The notes under the pieces were generated by a model, which worked only from the letters and a program-made list of their open reading frames with translations, was not told the DNA's origin and made no database searches. 64,000 nt of DNA, taken from NCBI RefSeq assembly GCF_014395975.1, contig NZ_CP060714.1:3348001-3412000 (forward strand). Direction: 5' to 3'. The stretch is from Diaphorobacter ruginosibacter. Lineage in GTDB: Bacteria > Pseudomonadota > Gammaproteobacteria > Burkholderiales > Burkholderiaceae_C. Below are positions 49,135 to 56,052 of this stretch, piece after piece. Within the stretch, counting starts at the first letter, position 1, and every line of letters starts with the position of its first letter. Made by a program: the position numbers and the translations under genes.

Positions 49135-49630
49135 GGGGCGCTGGTTAAGCCGAAAGGTCGGACTGGGGGAGCCCGGTCGCCATCGTCATTCATTGCGCGA
49201 TGGCGTGCGCGAGCTGAAACAGAGGATGGTAAATGGCTATCTAAATGTGACACTCGGTGTTCACATTCAAGGAAGGAAGGCCAGGCGTCGATATCCCGTG
49301 CACAGACTTGTATGTCTTGCATTCCATGGTGAGCCACCATGTGCTGATCGCAATCTGGCACGTCACCTCAATGGGAACTGCATCGACAACCATGCCAGCA
49401 ATTTGGCATGGGGAAGCTTCCGCGACAACGCACAGGATGCAATTCGACACGGAACCTTGGGGAGGGGAATGAGAGCGCGTCATCGCAAGCTGACCGATGC
49501 ACAGGTTCAACAGATCCGTGAGAGGCGATCTTCTGGTGAGTCGGACAAGGCATTGGCGGTTGAGTTCGGCGTCAGTCGGTACTACCCAACCCGGCTTGCT
49601 TCGGGGTTGAGGTGGGGTCATCTGAGCTGA
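49127..49630 (+). CDS. HNH endonuclease with C-terminal HTH, 5' end uncertain
   Basis: The frame encodes NGYLNVTLGVHIQGRKARR, VHRLVCLAFHGEPP, ARHLNGNCIDNHASNLAWG and DNAQDAIRHGT, the usual string of a phage HNH homing-type nuclease. A HTH segment (KLTDAQVQQIRERRSSGESDKALAVEFGVS) follows. The only starts are TTG or GTG codons without a ribosome binding site, the first lying in the tail of the upstream terminator; an ATG at 49226 lies inside the conserved part. The gene may be 5' truncated. Next to a capsid gene, an HNH protein is often a packaging partner of terminase. Confidence 0.7.
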   Translation: MFLGRWLSRKVGLGEPGRHRHSLRDGVRELKQRMVNGYLNVTLGVHIQGRKARRRYPVHRLVCLAFHGEPPCADRNLARHLNGNCIDNHASNLAWGSFRDNAQDAIRHGTLGRGMRARHRKLTDAQVQQIRERRSSGESDKALAVEFGVSRYYPTRLASGLRWGHLS

Positions 49631-49725
49631 TGGGGGGTAGCCCTCAAAGGCTAGAGCCTTCTGGCCGGAAACCCCGCTGTTCCGCACGCGCAGAAAAAAA
49701 TCCCCCCTATGAATTTGTTAATCAA

Positions 49726-49944
49726 ATGGAATCAATCAGCAAATGGCCGCTAACCCGCATGGATGCTGGGCTTGGGGTCTCTTTGAATTCGTTTGATTTG
49801 CTGATTCTTGTTAAAGCTGGCCAGTCTCTTGTTAACGTTGCGAAGGGGTATCAAAAGTTGCCCCCTCTCCTCGCCAGAACCGAGCCACGGCCAGAATTTT
49901 TGCACTGTCAAGATGGAAAATTCGTTTTTCTAGGGAGGCACTGA
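49726..49944 (+). CDS. Hypothetical small protein (72 aa)
   Basis: The frame MESISKWPLTRMDAGLGVSL ends GKFVFLGRH and opens 95 bases after the HNH gene. There is no clear ribosome binding site, and the frame extends in-register up to 49612. I do not recognise it. Its place after HNH is where a small terminase subunit lies in HK97-like phages, but nothing in its sequence shows that. Confidence 0.35.
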   Translation: MESISKWPLTRMDAGLGVSLNSFDLLILVKAGQSLVNVAKGYQKLPPLLARTEPRPEFLHCQDGKFVFLGRH

Positions 49945-49978
49945 CTGCGCCCTCATTCCGCGAGGCTAGGCCGCACGG

Positions 49979-50350
49979 TTACTTGTCTTGGCGTGGATTG
50001 GTGTAGCTGAAGCCGAGGATGATTGGCGGTATAGGGTCGATGCGTTCAGCAAGATCAAGTACTTCCTGCCGCCACGCTTCGGCCTTACAGCGAACATCAA
50101 GCGATGTGCTGGGATCGAGTCTAGAAAGCACATCTTCAGCGAATTGACGAATCTGCTGTGCTTGAGCATGCTTTCCCGCCTGACTTGCAAGCTCACTCGC
50201 CCGCTTCAAATGCGCTACCTTTGCCTGTGCTTCTGCCTCGCGCTGCTCACACAATGCCAAGTAAGCATCCCACTGCTTTAGCTGTTGGGGTGTTTTCTGA
50301 TGGGGTCGTTGCGGGGCTGGAAGTTCGCTTTTTCGCTTCGAGATGGCCAT
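49979..50350 (-). CDS. Hypothetical protein near attR
   Basis: The 123-residue protein, on the opposite strand to the rest of the element, is charged and helical (MAISKRKSELPAPQRPHQKT ... LCEQREAEAQAKVAHLKRAS), with a likely coiled coil from residue 30 to 75. I do not recognise the family. A smooth amino-acid composition and the lack of a better frame suggest a real gene, placed between the last rightward gene and attR. Confidence 0.55.
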   Translation of the reverse strand: MAISKRKSELPAPQRPHQKTPQQLKQWDAYLALCEQREAEAQAKVAHLKRASELASQAGKHAQAQQIRQFAEDVLSRLDPSTSLDVRCKAEAWRQEVLDLAERIDPIPPIILGFSYTNPRQDK

Positions 50351-50405
50351 GGCATCGCGCTCCTGCTGATGAGAACTAGCATCATCGCAGGGTCACTTTT
50401 TCTTT

Positions 50406-50428
50406 TGTCGGTATTTTTGACGGTACTT
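50406..50428 (+). repeat. Probable integrase arm-type site, right end
   Basis: This 23-base segment matches 40968-40990 near attL at 21 of 23 positions (TGTCGGTA then TGACGGTACTT) in the same orientation. Its inverted TTGACGGTA is the complement of the TACCGTCAA core repeated at the left end. Confidence 0.6.
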
Positions 50429-50494
50429 TTTCAAAGTCCGTACACCAAATCAAGCATCCATGCAGCCTAATCGTTTAAATGTTAGCCCCTCTGG

Positions 50495-50575
50495 GGCCAA
50501 GACACCATCTCTTGCAGTCCAACATAGTCTCAAAACCCGCATGCAATCTAGCATCGCGGGTTTTTTGTTGTCTAT
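50495..50575 (+). repeat. attR: 81-bp direct repeat, right copy
   Basis: Identical to 40851-40931. The base sequence upstream of it (CCCCTCTGG) only partly matches the tRNA, so the crossover lies at or beyond the GGCCA end. Chromosomal sequence resumes at 50576. Confidence 0.95.
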
Positions 50576-50799
50576 CTGTGGACGCAGTGAGAAAGCCGTC
50601 CAAGTGGGCGGCCTTTGCATTGATAAGGATTGGAGCGGTTATTCCGGCGTGGCGCTCAAGCCGGGTCGAGACGGAGGGCATGGCCGTGCGGGAACCGAAC
50701 CCATTGCCACGATCTCATCTTCAACAATGCATTGCCCCGCAAGTCGAGGAGGCTTCAGTGGCTCTATGAATGGCTTGCCCCGAGTCGGTGGCATCGCAG
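50576..50799. other. Chromosomal intergenic sequence right of attR
   Basis: No gene, terminator or regulatory motif is clear to me here. Short frames run through it without ribosome binding sites. Before integration this sequence directly followed tRNA-Arg. Confidence 0.5.
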
Positions 50800-51261
50800 T
50801 CATGCTCCAGCTCGCAACTCAATCGCCAGCATTTCCCCGGTCGCACACACCACATCATTCGCGTGCAAGCTGAGCGCCACACGTACCTTGCGCCCCTCCA
50901 CGCTGATCAATTCTCCGCGCACCAGCAATTCGACACCCTGGGGAGTCGGGTTCTTGAAATCAACTTTCAGCGATGCGGTCACGAAACGCGGCGGTTCGAT
51001 CTGCTCCTCCATCGCAACGCCGCGCTCATGGCTTGCGAAGGCTGCGGCAGAGGCCGTTCCGTGGCAATCCAACAGCGATGCAATCATGCCGCCATAGACA
51101 TGGCCAGGTACACCTCCGCTGTATTGCATTCCGGGCGTAAAACGCGCCTGCGTGATTCCTTCCTGCAAATAGCTCTTGAGCTGATACCCCGCCGGGTTCC
51201 CGTGCCCACAACCGTAGCAGTGTGCGTATTTCGGCGGGTAGCAATCCTGAATTGCCTTCAT
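50800..51261 (-). CDS. PaaI-family hotdog thioesterase
   Basis: Hotdog thioesterases hydrolyse acyl-CoA. The 153-residue protein begins MKAIQDCYPPKYAHCYGCGH and has the hotdog helix GHVYGGMIASLLDCHGTASA, with a conserved His/Gly/Asp pattern, then SLKVDFKNPTPQG. It is divergent from the CoA-transferase gene of the sulfur-compound locus, where it could release CoA from stalled acyl-CoA intermediates. Substrate unknown. Confidence 0.8.
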   Translation of the reverse strand: MKAIQDCYPPKYAHCYGCGHGNPAGYQLKSYLQEGITQARFTPGMQYSGGVPGHVYGGMIASLLDCHGTASAAAFASHERGVAMEEQIEPPRFVTASLKVDFKNPTPQGVELLVRGELISVEGRKVRVALSLHANDVVCATGEMLAIELRAGA

Positions 51262-51457
51262 TCCATCCTCCTGTCACTTGTTGGGTTGCGCCTTCTATTC
51301 GAAGAGGCCTCATACAGAGCATAGAGCGCTTGGTTTGAAAAAAAACTCAATTGAGCATGAAGGTAGTCGGAAACATACTTCAAAGCCATTGCTGGCGTGT
51401 GCATCGATGGACGCTGGCCAGGCAGCCCATTCTCGAAGTTGGAAGGAAGGCAGAACG

Positions 51458-52651
51458 ATGCCAGAGCAAGCGCATGAAGGAGCGTTGAGTGGAATCCGGA
51501 TACTGGATCTCTCTCGCATCCTCGCAGGGCCCAGTGCAACCCAATTGCTGGGGGACCTGGGAGCCGACGTGATCAAGGTCGAGCGCCCCGACGAAGGAGA
51601 CGATACCCGCAAATGGGGCCCGCCCTACATTGCCGATCGCGATGGCAGCCCCACGAACGAAAGTGCCTACTACCTTGCGGCAAACCGCAACAAGCGCTCC
51701 ATCGCCATCGACATTGCCAGCGAAGAGGGTCGCGAGCTCATTCACCGGCTGTTGGCCCAGGCCGACGTGCTGGTCGAGAACTACAAGGCTGGCGGCCTGG
51801 CCAAGTACGGGCTCTCCTATGAACAACTGCGTGAACGCTATCCACGCCTCGTCTACTGCTCCATCACAGGCTTCGGTCACACCGGCCCCTATGCCAGCAG
51901 GCCCGGCTACGACTTTCTCATCCAGGGCATGGGAGGCATCATGAGCCTGACGGGCGTTCCGAACGGGGAGCCCATGAAGGTGGGGGTCGGCATCGCCGAC
52001 GTGATGACCGGCATGTACGCCACGGTCGGCATGCTGGCAGCACTGCAGCATCGCGACAAGACTGGACAGGGGCAGCATATCGACATCTCGCTGCTCGACA
52101 CGCAGATCGCCTGGTTGGTCAATGCGGGCACCAACTACCTGGCCGAGCGCAAGCTGCCAACCCGGCTGGGCAACGGACACCCCAACATCGTGCCCTACCA
52201 GGTGTTCCCTACCGCCGACTCGCCGATGATTCTCGCGGTCGGCAACGACGCGCAGTTCCGGCGCTTCTGCCAGATGGCAGAGGCCGAAGCGCTCGCCGAC
52301 GATCCACGCTATGCAACCAACGTGCAACGGATTGCCCATCGCGAGGCACTTGTCGACCAGGTCGCCAGCCTGCTGAAGAAGCATCCGCGCAGCCATTGGC
52401 TGCAGAAGCTCGAAAGCGCGGGGGTGCCCTGCGGCCCCGTCAACGACCTGAACGACGTCTTCAGCGATCCCCATGTGATCGCGCGAGGCTCCGAATTGCG
52501 CATGCCTTGCGAATGGGCGGAAGGCGGAGAGATCCGCCTGTTGGCGAATCCGCTGAAGATGTCCGCCACCCCTCCCAGCTACCGCCGCCCTCCCCCACGC
52601 CTGAACGAGCATGCGCAAAGCGTCTTGCGCGATTGGCTTGGCGAGCACTGA
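51458..52651 (+). CDS. Family III CoA-transferase, probable 3-sulfinopropionate CoA-transferase
   Basis: Family III (CaiB/BaiF) enzymes move CoA between carboxylic acids. The 397-residue protein (ATG at 51458, AAGGAAGG box upstream) has LSGIRILDLSRILAGPSATQLLGDLGADVIKVE and the catalytic Asp152 in RPGYDFLIQGMGG. It is followed 44 bases on by the desulfinase gene, and the pair matches the act-acd arrangement described for Variovorax paradoxus and Advenella. There Act converts 3-sulfinopropionate plus succinyl-CoA to 3-sulfinopropionyl-CoA. The substrate is inferred from context. Confidence 0.8.
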   Translation: MPEQAHEGALSGIRILDLSRILAGPSATQLLGDLGADVIKVERPDEGDDTRKWGPPYIADRDGSPTNESAYYLAANRNKRSIAIDIASEEGRELIHRLLAQADVLVENYKAGGLAKYGLSYEQLRERYPRLVYCSITGFGHTGPYASRPGYDFLIQGMGGIMSLTGVPNGEPMKVGVGIADVMTGMYATVGMLAALQHRDKTGQGQHIDISLLDTQIAWLVNAGTNYLAERKLPTRLGNGHPNIVPYQVFPTADSPMILAVGNDAQFRRFCQMAEAEALADDPRYATNVQRIAHREALVDQVASLLKKHPRSHWLQKLESAGVPCGPVNDLNDVFSDPHVIARGSELRMPCEWAEGGEIRLLANPLKMSATPPSYRRPPPRLNEHAQSVLRDWLGEH

Positions 52652-52695
52652 ACTTTCCACAGAACTCCATTCATCCTTCCTCCGGAGCCCCACTC

Positions 52696-53892
52696 ATGTA
52701 CGAACTTACCAAAGAACAATTCGACCTGCAGGCCCGCGCGCGCGAGCTTGCGCAGACTGCCTTTGCCCCGACCGCCGCCGAGACGGATCGCACCGAGCAA
52801 TATCCCTGGGACAACATTGCCAAGCTGCGCGATGCCGGCTTCATGGGCATGACGCTTCCCAAGCGGGCGGGCGGCAAGGGGATGAGCTACCTCGATGCAG
52901 TCATCGTCGTGGAGGAGATGGCCAAGGCCTGCGCGACGATGGGGCGCATCACGGTGGAAGCCAACATGGGCGCGATCGGCGCCATCGCCACCTACGGCAC
53001 TCCAGAGCAATTGAACATGGCCGCCGAACTGGTGCTTGGTGGCGACAAGCCCGCCATCTGCATCTCGGAACCCCATGCCGGAAGCGCGGCGAGCGAGATG
53101 ACCACGCGCGCCGATCGCAAAGGCGACGAATACATTCTCAACGGGGAAAAGTACTGGATCACCGGTGGCGGCGTGTCCAACCTGCACCTCATCTTTGCAC
53201 GTGTTTTCGACGATGGCGTGGACCAGGGCGTGGGCGCGTTCATCTGCGTGCGCGACCGTACCCCGGCAGACCAGCTCGTGATTGGACGCCGCCTGTACGC
53301 CATGGGTGTGCGCGGCATCCCCGAGACGCACCTGGAGTTCCGCAACCTGCGCGTGCACAAGTCCATGCTGGTGGTTCCGCCTGGCGGACTCAAGCGCGGC
53401 TTTGCGTCGCTGATGAATGCCTACAATGCGCAGCGCGTTGGTGCGGGCACGGTGGCGCTGGGCATTGCGCAGGGTGCGTTCGAGGAGGGCATGGCATATC
53501 TGAAGACTCGTGAACAGTTCGGTCGCCCGATCGCCGAATTCCAGGGCCTGCAGTGGATGCTGGCCGACATGTCCACCCAGCTGGAAGCTGCGCGCCTGAT
53601 GCTTCGCCATGCGGCCGCCAGCGGTGAGCATTTCCCGGACATCGACAAGGCCGCGCGCGCGAAGATCATGGCCGCCGAGACCGCCAACAAGGTCACCAAC
53701 GATGCGCTGCAGTTCTACGGATCCTCGGGTTACGGACGCCACAACCCCATGGAACGCCATGTGCGCGACGCCCGCATGTTCACCATCGCCGGAGGCACTG
53801 CTCAGATTCTGCGTACGCAGGTGGCATCCAGGCTGCTGAACATGAAGCTGCCGCAGACACGCGATGGCTACGCGGCTCAGGCCAAGCCCTGA
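52696..53892 (+). CDS. acd: 3-sulfinopropanoyl-CoA desulfinase (acyl-CoA dehydrogenase superfamily)
   Basis: The enzyme removes sulfite from 3-sulfinopropionyl-CoA to give propionyl-CoA, using an acyl-CoA dehydrogenase fold with FAD. The 398-residue protein has ICISEPHAGSAASEMTTRA and YWITGGGVSN of that superfamily. Both positions where dehydrogenases keep the catalytic Glu are changed: Gln246 (NAQRVGAGTVALG) and a Gly in TIAGGTAQILR. Arg84 is present (ATMGRITVE). Arg84 and Gln246 are the residues I recall for the Advenella mimigardefordensis desulfinase, at the same numbers. It lies between act and a mercaptopropionate dioxygenase. Confidence 0.87.
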   Translation: MYELTKEQFDLQARARELAQTAFAPTAAETDRTEQYPWDNIAKLRDAGFMGMTLPKRAGGKGMSYLDAVIVVEEMAKACATMGRITVEANMGAIGAIATYGTPEQLNMAAELVLGGDKPAICISEPHAGSAASEMTTRADRKGDEYILNGEKYWITGGGVSNLHLIFARVFDDGVDQGVGAFICVRDRTPADQLVIGRRLYAMGVRGIPETHLEFRNLRVHKSMLVVPPGGLKRGFASLMNAYNAQRVGAGTVALGIAQGAFEEGMAYLKTREQFGRPIAEFQGLQWMLADMSTQLEAARLMLRHAAASGEHFPDIDKAARAKIMAAETANKVTNDALQFYGSSGYGRHNPMERHVRDARMFTIAGGTAQILRTQVASRLLNMKLPQTRDGYAAQAKP

Positions 53893-53940
53893 TCGCACAA
53901 CGGTCATGCATTTCACACTCGAACCATACGGAGCCCCCCC

Positions 53941-54525
53941 ATGATTGACATGCCAGCCAAGTTCCAGCAGTTCGTCACCGACTTCACCAAGGTGATCGAT
54001 CAGCACCACGGAGACGAGCCCACCATCCTGGAGAAAGGCGGTGCGGTGCTCAAGCAGCTGATCGAAAAGGATGACTGGCTGCCCGAGCGCTACGCCAAGC
54101 CCGATCCACAGTATTACCAGCAGTACTTGCTGCATGCAGACCCGCAGGATCGCTTCTCCGTCGTGAGCTTTGTCTGGGGTCCCGGTCAGAAGACGCCCGT
54201 GCACAACCACACGGTCTGGGCGCTGATCGGCATGATGCGTGGATGCGAAGTCGGGGAACTGTTCGAGTATGCGGAAGACGGCAAGAGCATGCGTTCGCTG
54301 GGATCGGAGCAGCTCAACCCGGGAGATGTCGACTGCGTATCACCTACCATTGGAGACATCCACCGCGTCTCCAATCTCTACGAAGACCGCGTGTCGATCA
54401 GCATCCATGTTTACGGCGGAAACATCGGCCGCATCTCGCGCCATGTGTTCGTCGTGGAAACGGGGGAGCGAAAACCCTTTGTCTCCGGCTATTCCAACGA
54501 AGCGGAATTGAAAGCCGTGAGATAG
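53941..54525 (+). CDS. mdo: 3-mercaptopropionate dioxygenase (cysteine dioxygenase family)
   Basis: This cupin iron enzyme oxidises the thiol of 3-mercaptopropionate to a sulfinate with O2. The 194-residue protein has the iron ligands His88, His90 (PVHNHTVW) and His141 (GDIHRVSN), and Tyr158 (HVYGG). The Cys that forms the Cys-Tyr crosslink in cysteine dioxygenase is absent, and an Arg lies at 164/167 (GRISRHVF), as in mercaptopropionate dioxygenases. Its TAG stop is made by one base of the target duplication plus the first two bases of an IS. Without the IS the frame would read three residues further (Ser-Ala-Ala). Activity is probably unaffected. Confidence 0.87.
   Translation: MIDMPAKFQQFVTDFTKVIDQHHGDEPTILEKGGAVLKQLIEKDDWLPERYAKPDPQYYQQYLLHADPQDRFSVVSFVWGPGQKTPVHNHTVWALIGMMRGCEVGELFEYAEDGKSMRSLGSEQLNPGDVDCVSPTIGDIHRVSNLYEDRVSISIHVYGGNIGRISRHVFVVETGERKPFVSGYSNEAELKAVR
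54520..54523 (+). repeat. Target site duplication AGAT, left copy
   Basis: AGAT immediately precedes the left end of the IS and recurs at 55870-55873. Joining the flanks through one copy restores the dioxygenase frame to a TGA. Confidence 0.7.
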
Positions 54526-54586
54526 CCCCTTGAATCTCCGGACACGGTCCATCGCTTATCTTCGAGATAGGCATAGGACTGTGCGT

Positions 54587-54973
54587 ATGACTAGGCATAC
54601 AGAAACGATTGAGGTCATCACCCGAGACCAGCGCAGGCGGCGCTGGTCGGCTGCCGAGAAGGCCGCCTTGGTTCGCAAGACGTATGAACCGGGCATGAGC
54701 GTCTCGCTCGTGGCCCGCCAGGAGGGCGTGTCGGCGAGCTTGCTATTCACTTGGCGGCGGCTGGAGCGCGAAGGCGCGCTGGTGGCTGTCGGTGCAGGCG
54801 AGGCCGTTGTGCCGGCATCGGAACTGGCAGCCGCCCGTGCCGAGATCGCCAAGCTGCAGCGCGTGTTGGGCAAGAAGACCTTGGAGAACGAGATACTCAA
54901 GGAAGCCGTGGAGATCGCTGCAGCAAAAAAATGGATTGCGCGCTCGCCCTTGTTGCCCGGGGACGACCAATGA
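54587..54973 (+). CDS. IS3-family transposase OrfA
   Basis: OrfA is the DNA-binding part of the transposase. The 128-residue protein has a HTH (RWSAAEKAALVRKTYEPGMS, VSLVARQEGVSASLLFTWRR) and a leucine-zipper region (AAARAEIAKLQRVLGKKTLE). Near its end the run of seven As at 54925-54931 reads A AAA AAA in frame, a classical -1 slippery heptamer that yields the OrfAB fusion. Confidence 0.9.
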   Translation: MTRHTETIEVITRDQRRRRWSAAEKAALVRKTYEPGMSVSLVARQEGVSASLLFTWRRLEREGALVAVGAGEAVVPASELAAARAEIAKLQRVLGKKTLENEILKEAVEIAAAKKWIARSPLLPGDDQ

Positions 54974-55833
54974 AGCCGGTCTGCTCGGTGCTGGGCGTGG
55001 CGCGCTCGAATCTGCATGTGCGGCATCACCGCCCTGGCCACTGGCAGGACAGCCGCAGAGGCCGCACCCCGGCCCAGGATGAGCTCTTGCTGGCCGACCT
55101 GCGGCGCCACATTGCCGAGTTGCCCAGCTATGGTTATCGCCGCGCCGGTGCGCTGCTCAATCGAGAGCGACGTTCGCAAGGTCAACAGGCGCTGAACCAC
55201 AAGCGCATCTACCGGGTCATGGCGCGGCATCGACTGCTGTTGCCCAAGGCGCCCAAGCGACGGCATTCGAGCCGCATTCACGATGGCCAGGTCAGTGTGC
55301 CGATGAGCAACATGCGCTGGTGCTCTGACGGCTTTGAGATCAAGTGCGATTCGGGCGAGACGGTCACAGCCACCTTCGCCAAGGACTGCTGCGACCGGGA
55401 GATCCTGGCCTGGCGGGCTTGGGAGGGCAAGGGACTTGCGGGAGAGCCTGTGCGCGACATGCTGGTGGAAGCCGTGGAGCGGCGCTTTGGCACGGTTGAA
55501 GCCGTGCCCCTGGAGCGTGAATTGGAGTTCCTCACCGACAACGGCAGCGCCTACATCGCGCACGAGACGCGTGGCATTGCTAGATCGCTGGGCCTGAAGC
55601 CGATCAACACGCCCGTGTGTAGCCCGCAGAGCAACGGCATGGCCGAGAGCTTCGTGAACACCTTCAAGCGCGACTACATGAGCCGTATGGACCTGCGCGA
55701 TGCGCCGACCGTGTTGGCGCAATTGCCGGGTGCGTTCGAGCACTTCAACGAAATCCACCCACATTCGAGTTTGAAGATGATGTCGCCCAGGGAGTTCCGA
55801 CGACGGCAGAATCACCCCGCCCATCAGGGCTAA
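54931..55833 (+). CDS. IS3-family transposase OrfB (DDE integrase)
   Basis: OrfB carries the catalytic rve domain. The 300-residue frame (from the ATG in the slippery run) has an N-terminal HTH_21 region (ELPSYGYRRAGALLNRERRS, NHKRIYRVMARHRLL), then the DDE triad Asp (WCSDGFEIK), Asp (LTDNGSAYI) and Glu (SNGMAESFVNTFK). It is in the -1 frame relative to OrfA and is normally made as a fusion by frameshifting. The C-terminus (HPHSSLKMMSPREFRR) is typical and intact. Confidence 0.92.
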   Translation: MDCALALVARGRPMKPVCSVLGVARSNLHVRHHRPGHWQDSRRGRTPAQDELLLADLRRHIAELPSYGYRRAGALLNRERRSQGQQALNHKRIYRVMARHRLLLPKAPKRRHSSRIHDGQVSVPMSNMRWCSDGFEIKCDSGETVTATFAKDCCDREILAWRAWEGKGLAGEPVRDMLVEAVERRFGTVEAVPLERELEFLTDNGSAYIAHETRGIARSLGLKPINTPVCSPQSNGMAESFVNTFKRDYMSRMDLRDAPTVLAQLPGAFEHFNEIHPHSSLKMMSPREFRRRQNHPAHQG

Positions 55834-55869
55834 CTTAGCGACTGGACGGTGTCCGGAACTACGGGGGCA

Positions 55870-55873
55870 AGAT
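55870..55873 (+). repeat. Target site duplication AGAT, right copy
   Basis: AGAT follows the right end of the IS; see the left copy at 54520-54523. Confidence 0.7.
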
Positions 55874-55961
55874 CAGCCGCTTGAGGTGAACAGCCCACTC
55901 CCCGGAAATCGAGCGCGTCGCACCAACGTATCGCCCTTGCCTCGCGTGTGATCGTGTACGA

Positions 55962-55997
55962 TCCAATCGCTTCCATGACAGCATGGAAGCGATTGGA
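55962..55997 (+). promoter_or_regulatory. Perfect 16-bp inverted repeat upstream of the LysR gene
   Basis: TCCAATCGCTTCCATG (55962-55977) is followed after ACAG by its exact complement (55982-55997). There is no T-run. It ends 55 bases before the LysR start codon. It could be an operator for the regulator or an RNA hairpin controlling the gene. Confidence 0.6.
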
Positions 55998-56052
55998 GAC
56001 AGACGCGACGCACGCAGTGCTGCATTGGTGAAGGCAAAGGGAGACAGAGGCT

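Larger units (their letters stand above)
40851..50575 (+). mobile_element. Integrated satellite-like element (PICI/P4-like) in tRNA-Arg
   Basis: The 9.7-kb segment lies between two identical 81-bp direct repeats, the left one beginning in the 3' end of tRNA-Arg. Genes in order: P4-type integrase, AlpA, an Ash/Icd-like leader ORF over a CI-type antisense RNA, a small hypothetical, zinc-finger/toprim primase, RepA-like helicase, TubC-like docking protein, second small HTH protein, HK97-fold major capsid, DUF4145, HNH nuclease, two small unknowns. Int-alpA-primase-helicase is the backbone of proteobacterial phage-inducible islands. There is no portal, protease, large terminase or tail gene. Both ends and the core genes look intact, so mobility with a helper phage is plausible. 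Confidence 0.85.
54524..55869 (+). mobile_element. IS3-family (IS2-group) insertion sequence
   Basis: The 1346-bp element has related ends: left AGCCCCTTGAATCTCCGGAC, right (reverse complement) TGCCCCCGTAGTTCCGGACA. The shared core is TCCGGACAC then GTCCA. The GCCCC start and C-rich ends are like those of IS2. It encodes orfA and orfB linked by a seven-A slippery site. AGAT duplications flank it. It sits at the 3' end of mdo and looks intact and potentially active. Confidence 0.88.

Noticed and set aside
40851..50575. Island as a simple prophage remnant
   Set aside because: Both att repeats are perfect, and integrase, AlpA, primase and helicase are intact in a tightly overlapping operon; random decay of a prophage would not leave this set. 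Reduction of a larger island remains possible.
53941..54525. Cysteine dioxygenase acting on cysteine
   Set aside because: The crosslinking Cys is absent, an Arg is present where mercaptopropionate enzymes bind the carboxylate, and the neighbours are act and acd.
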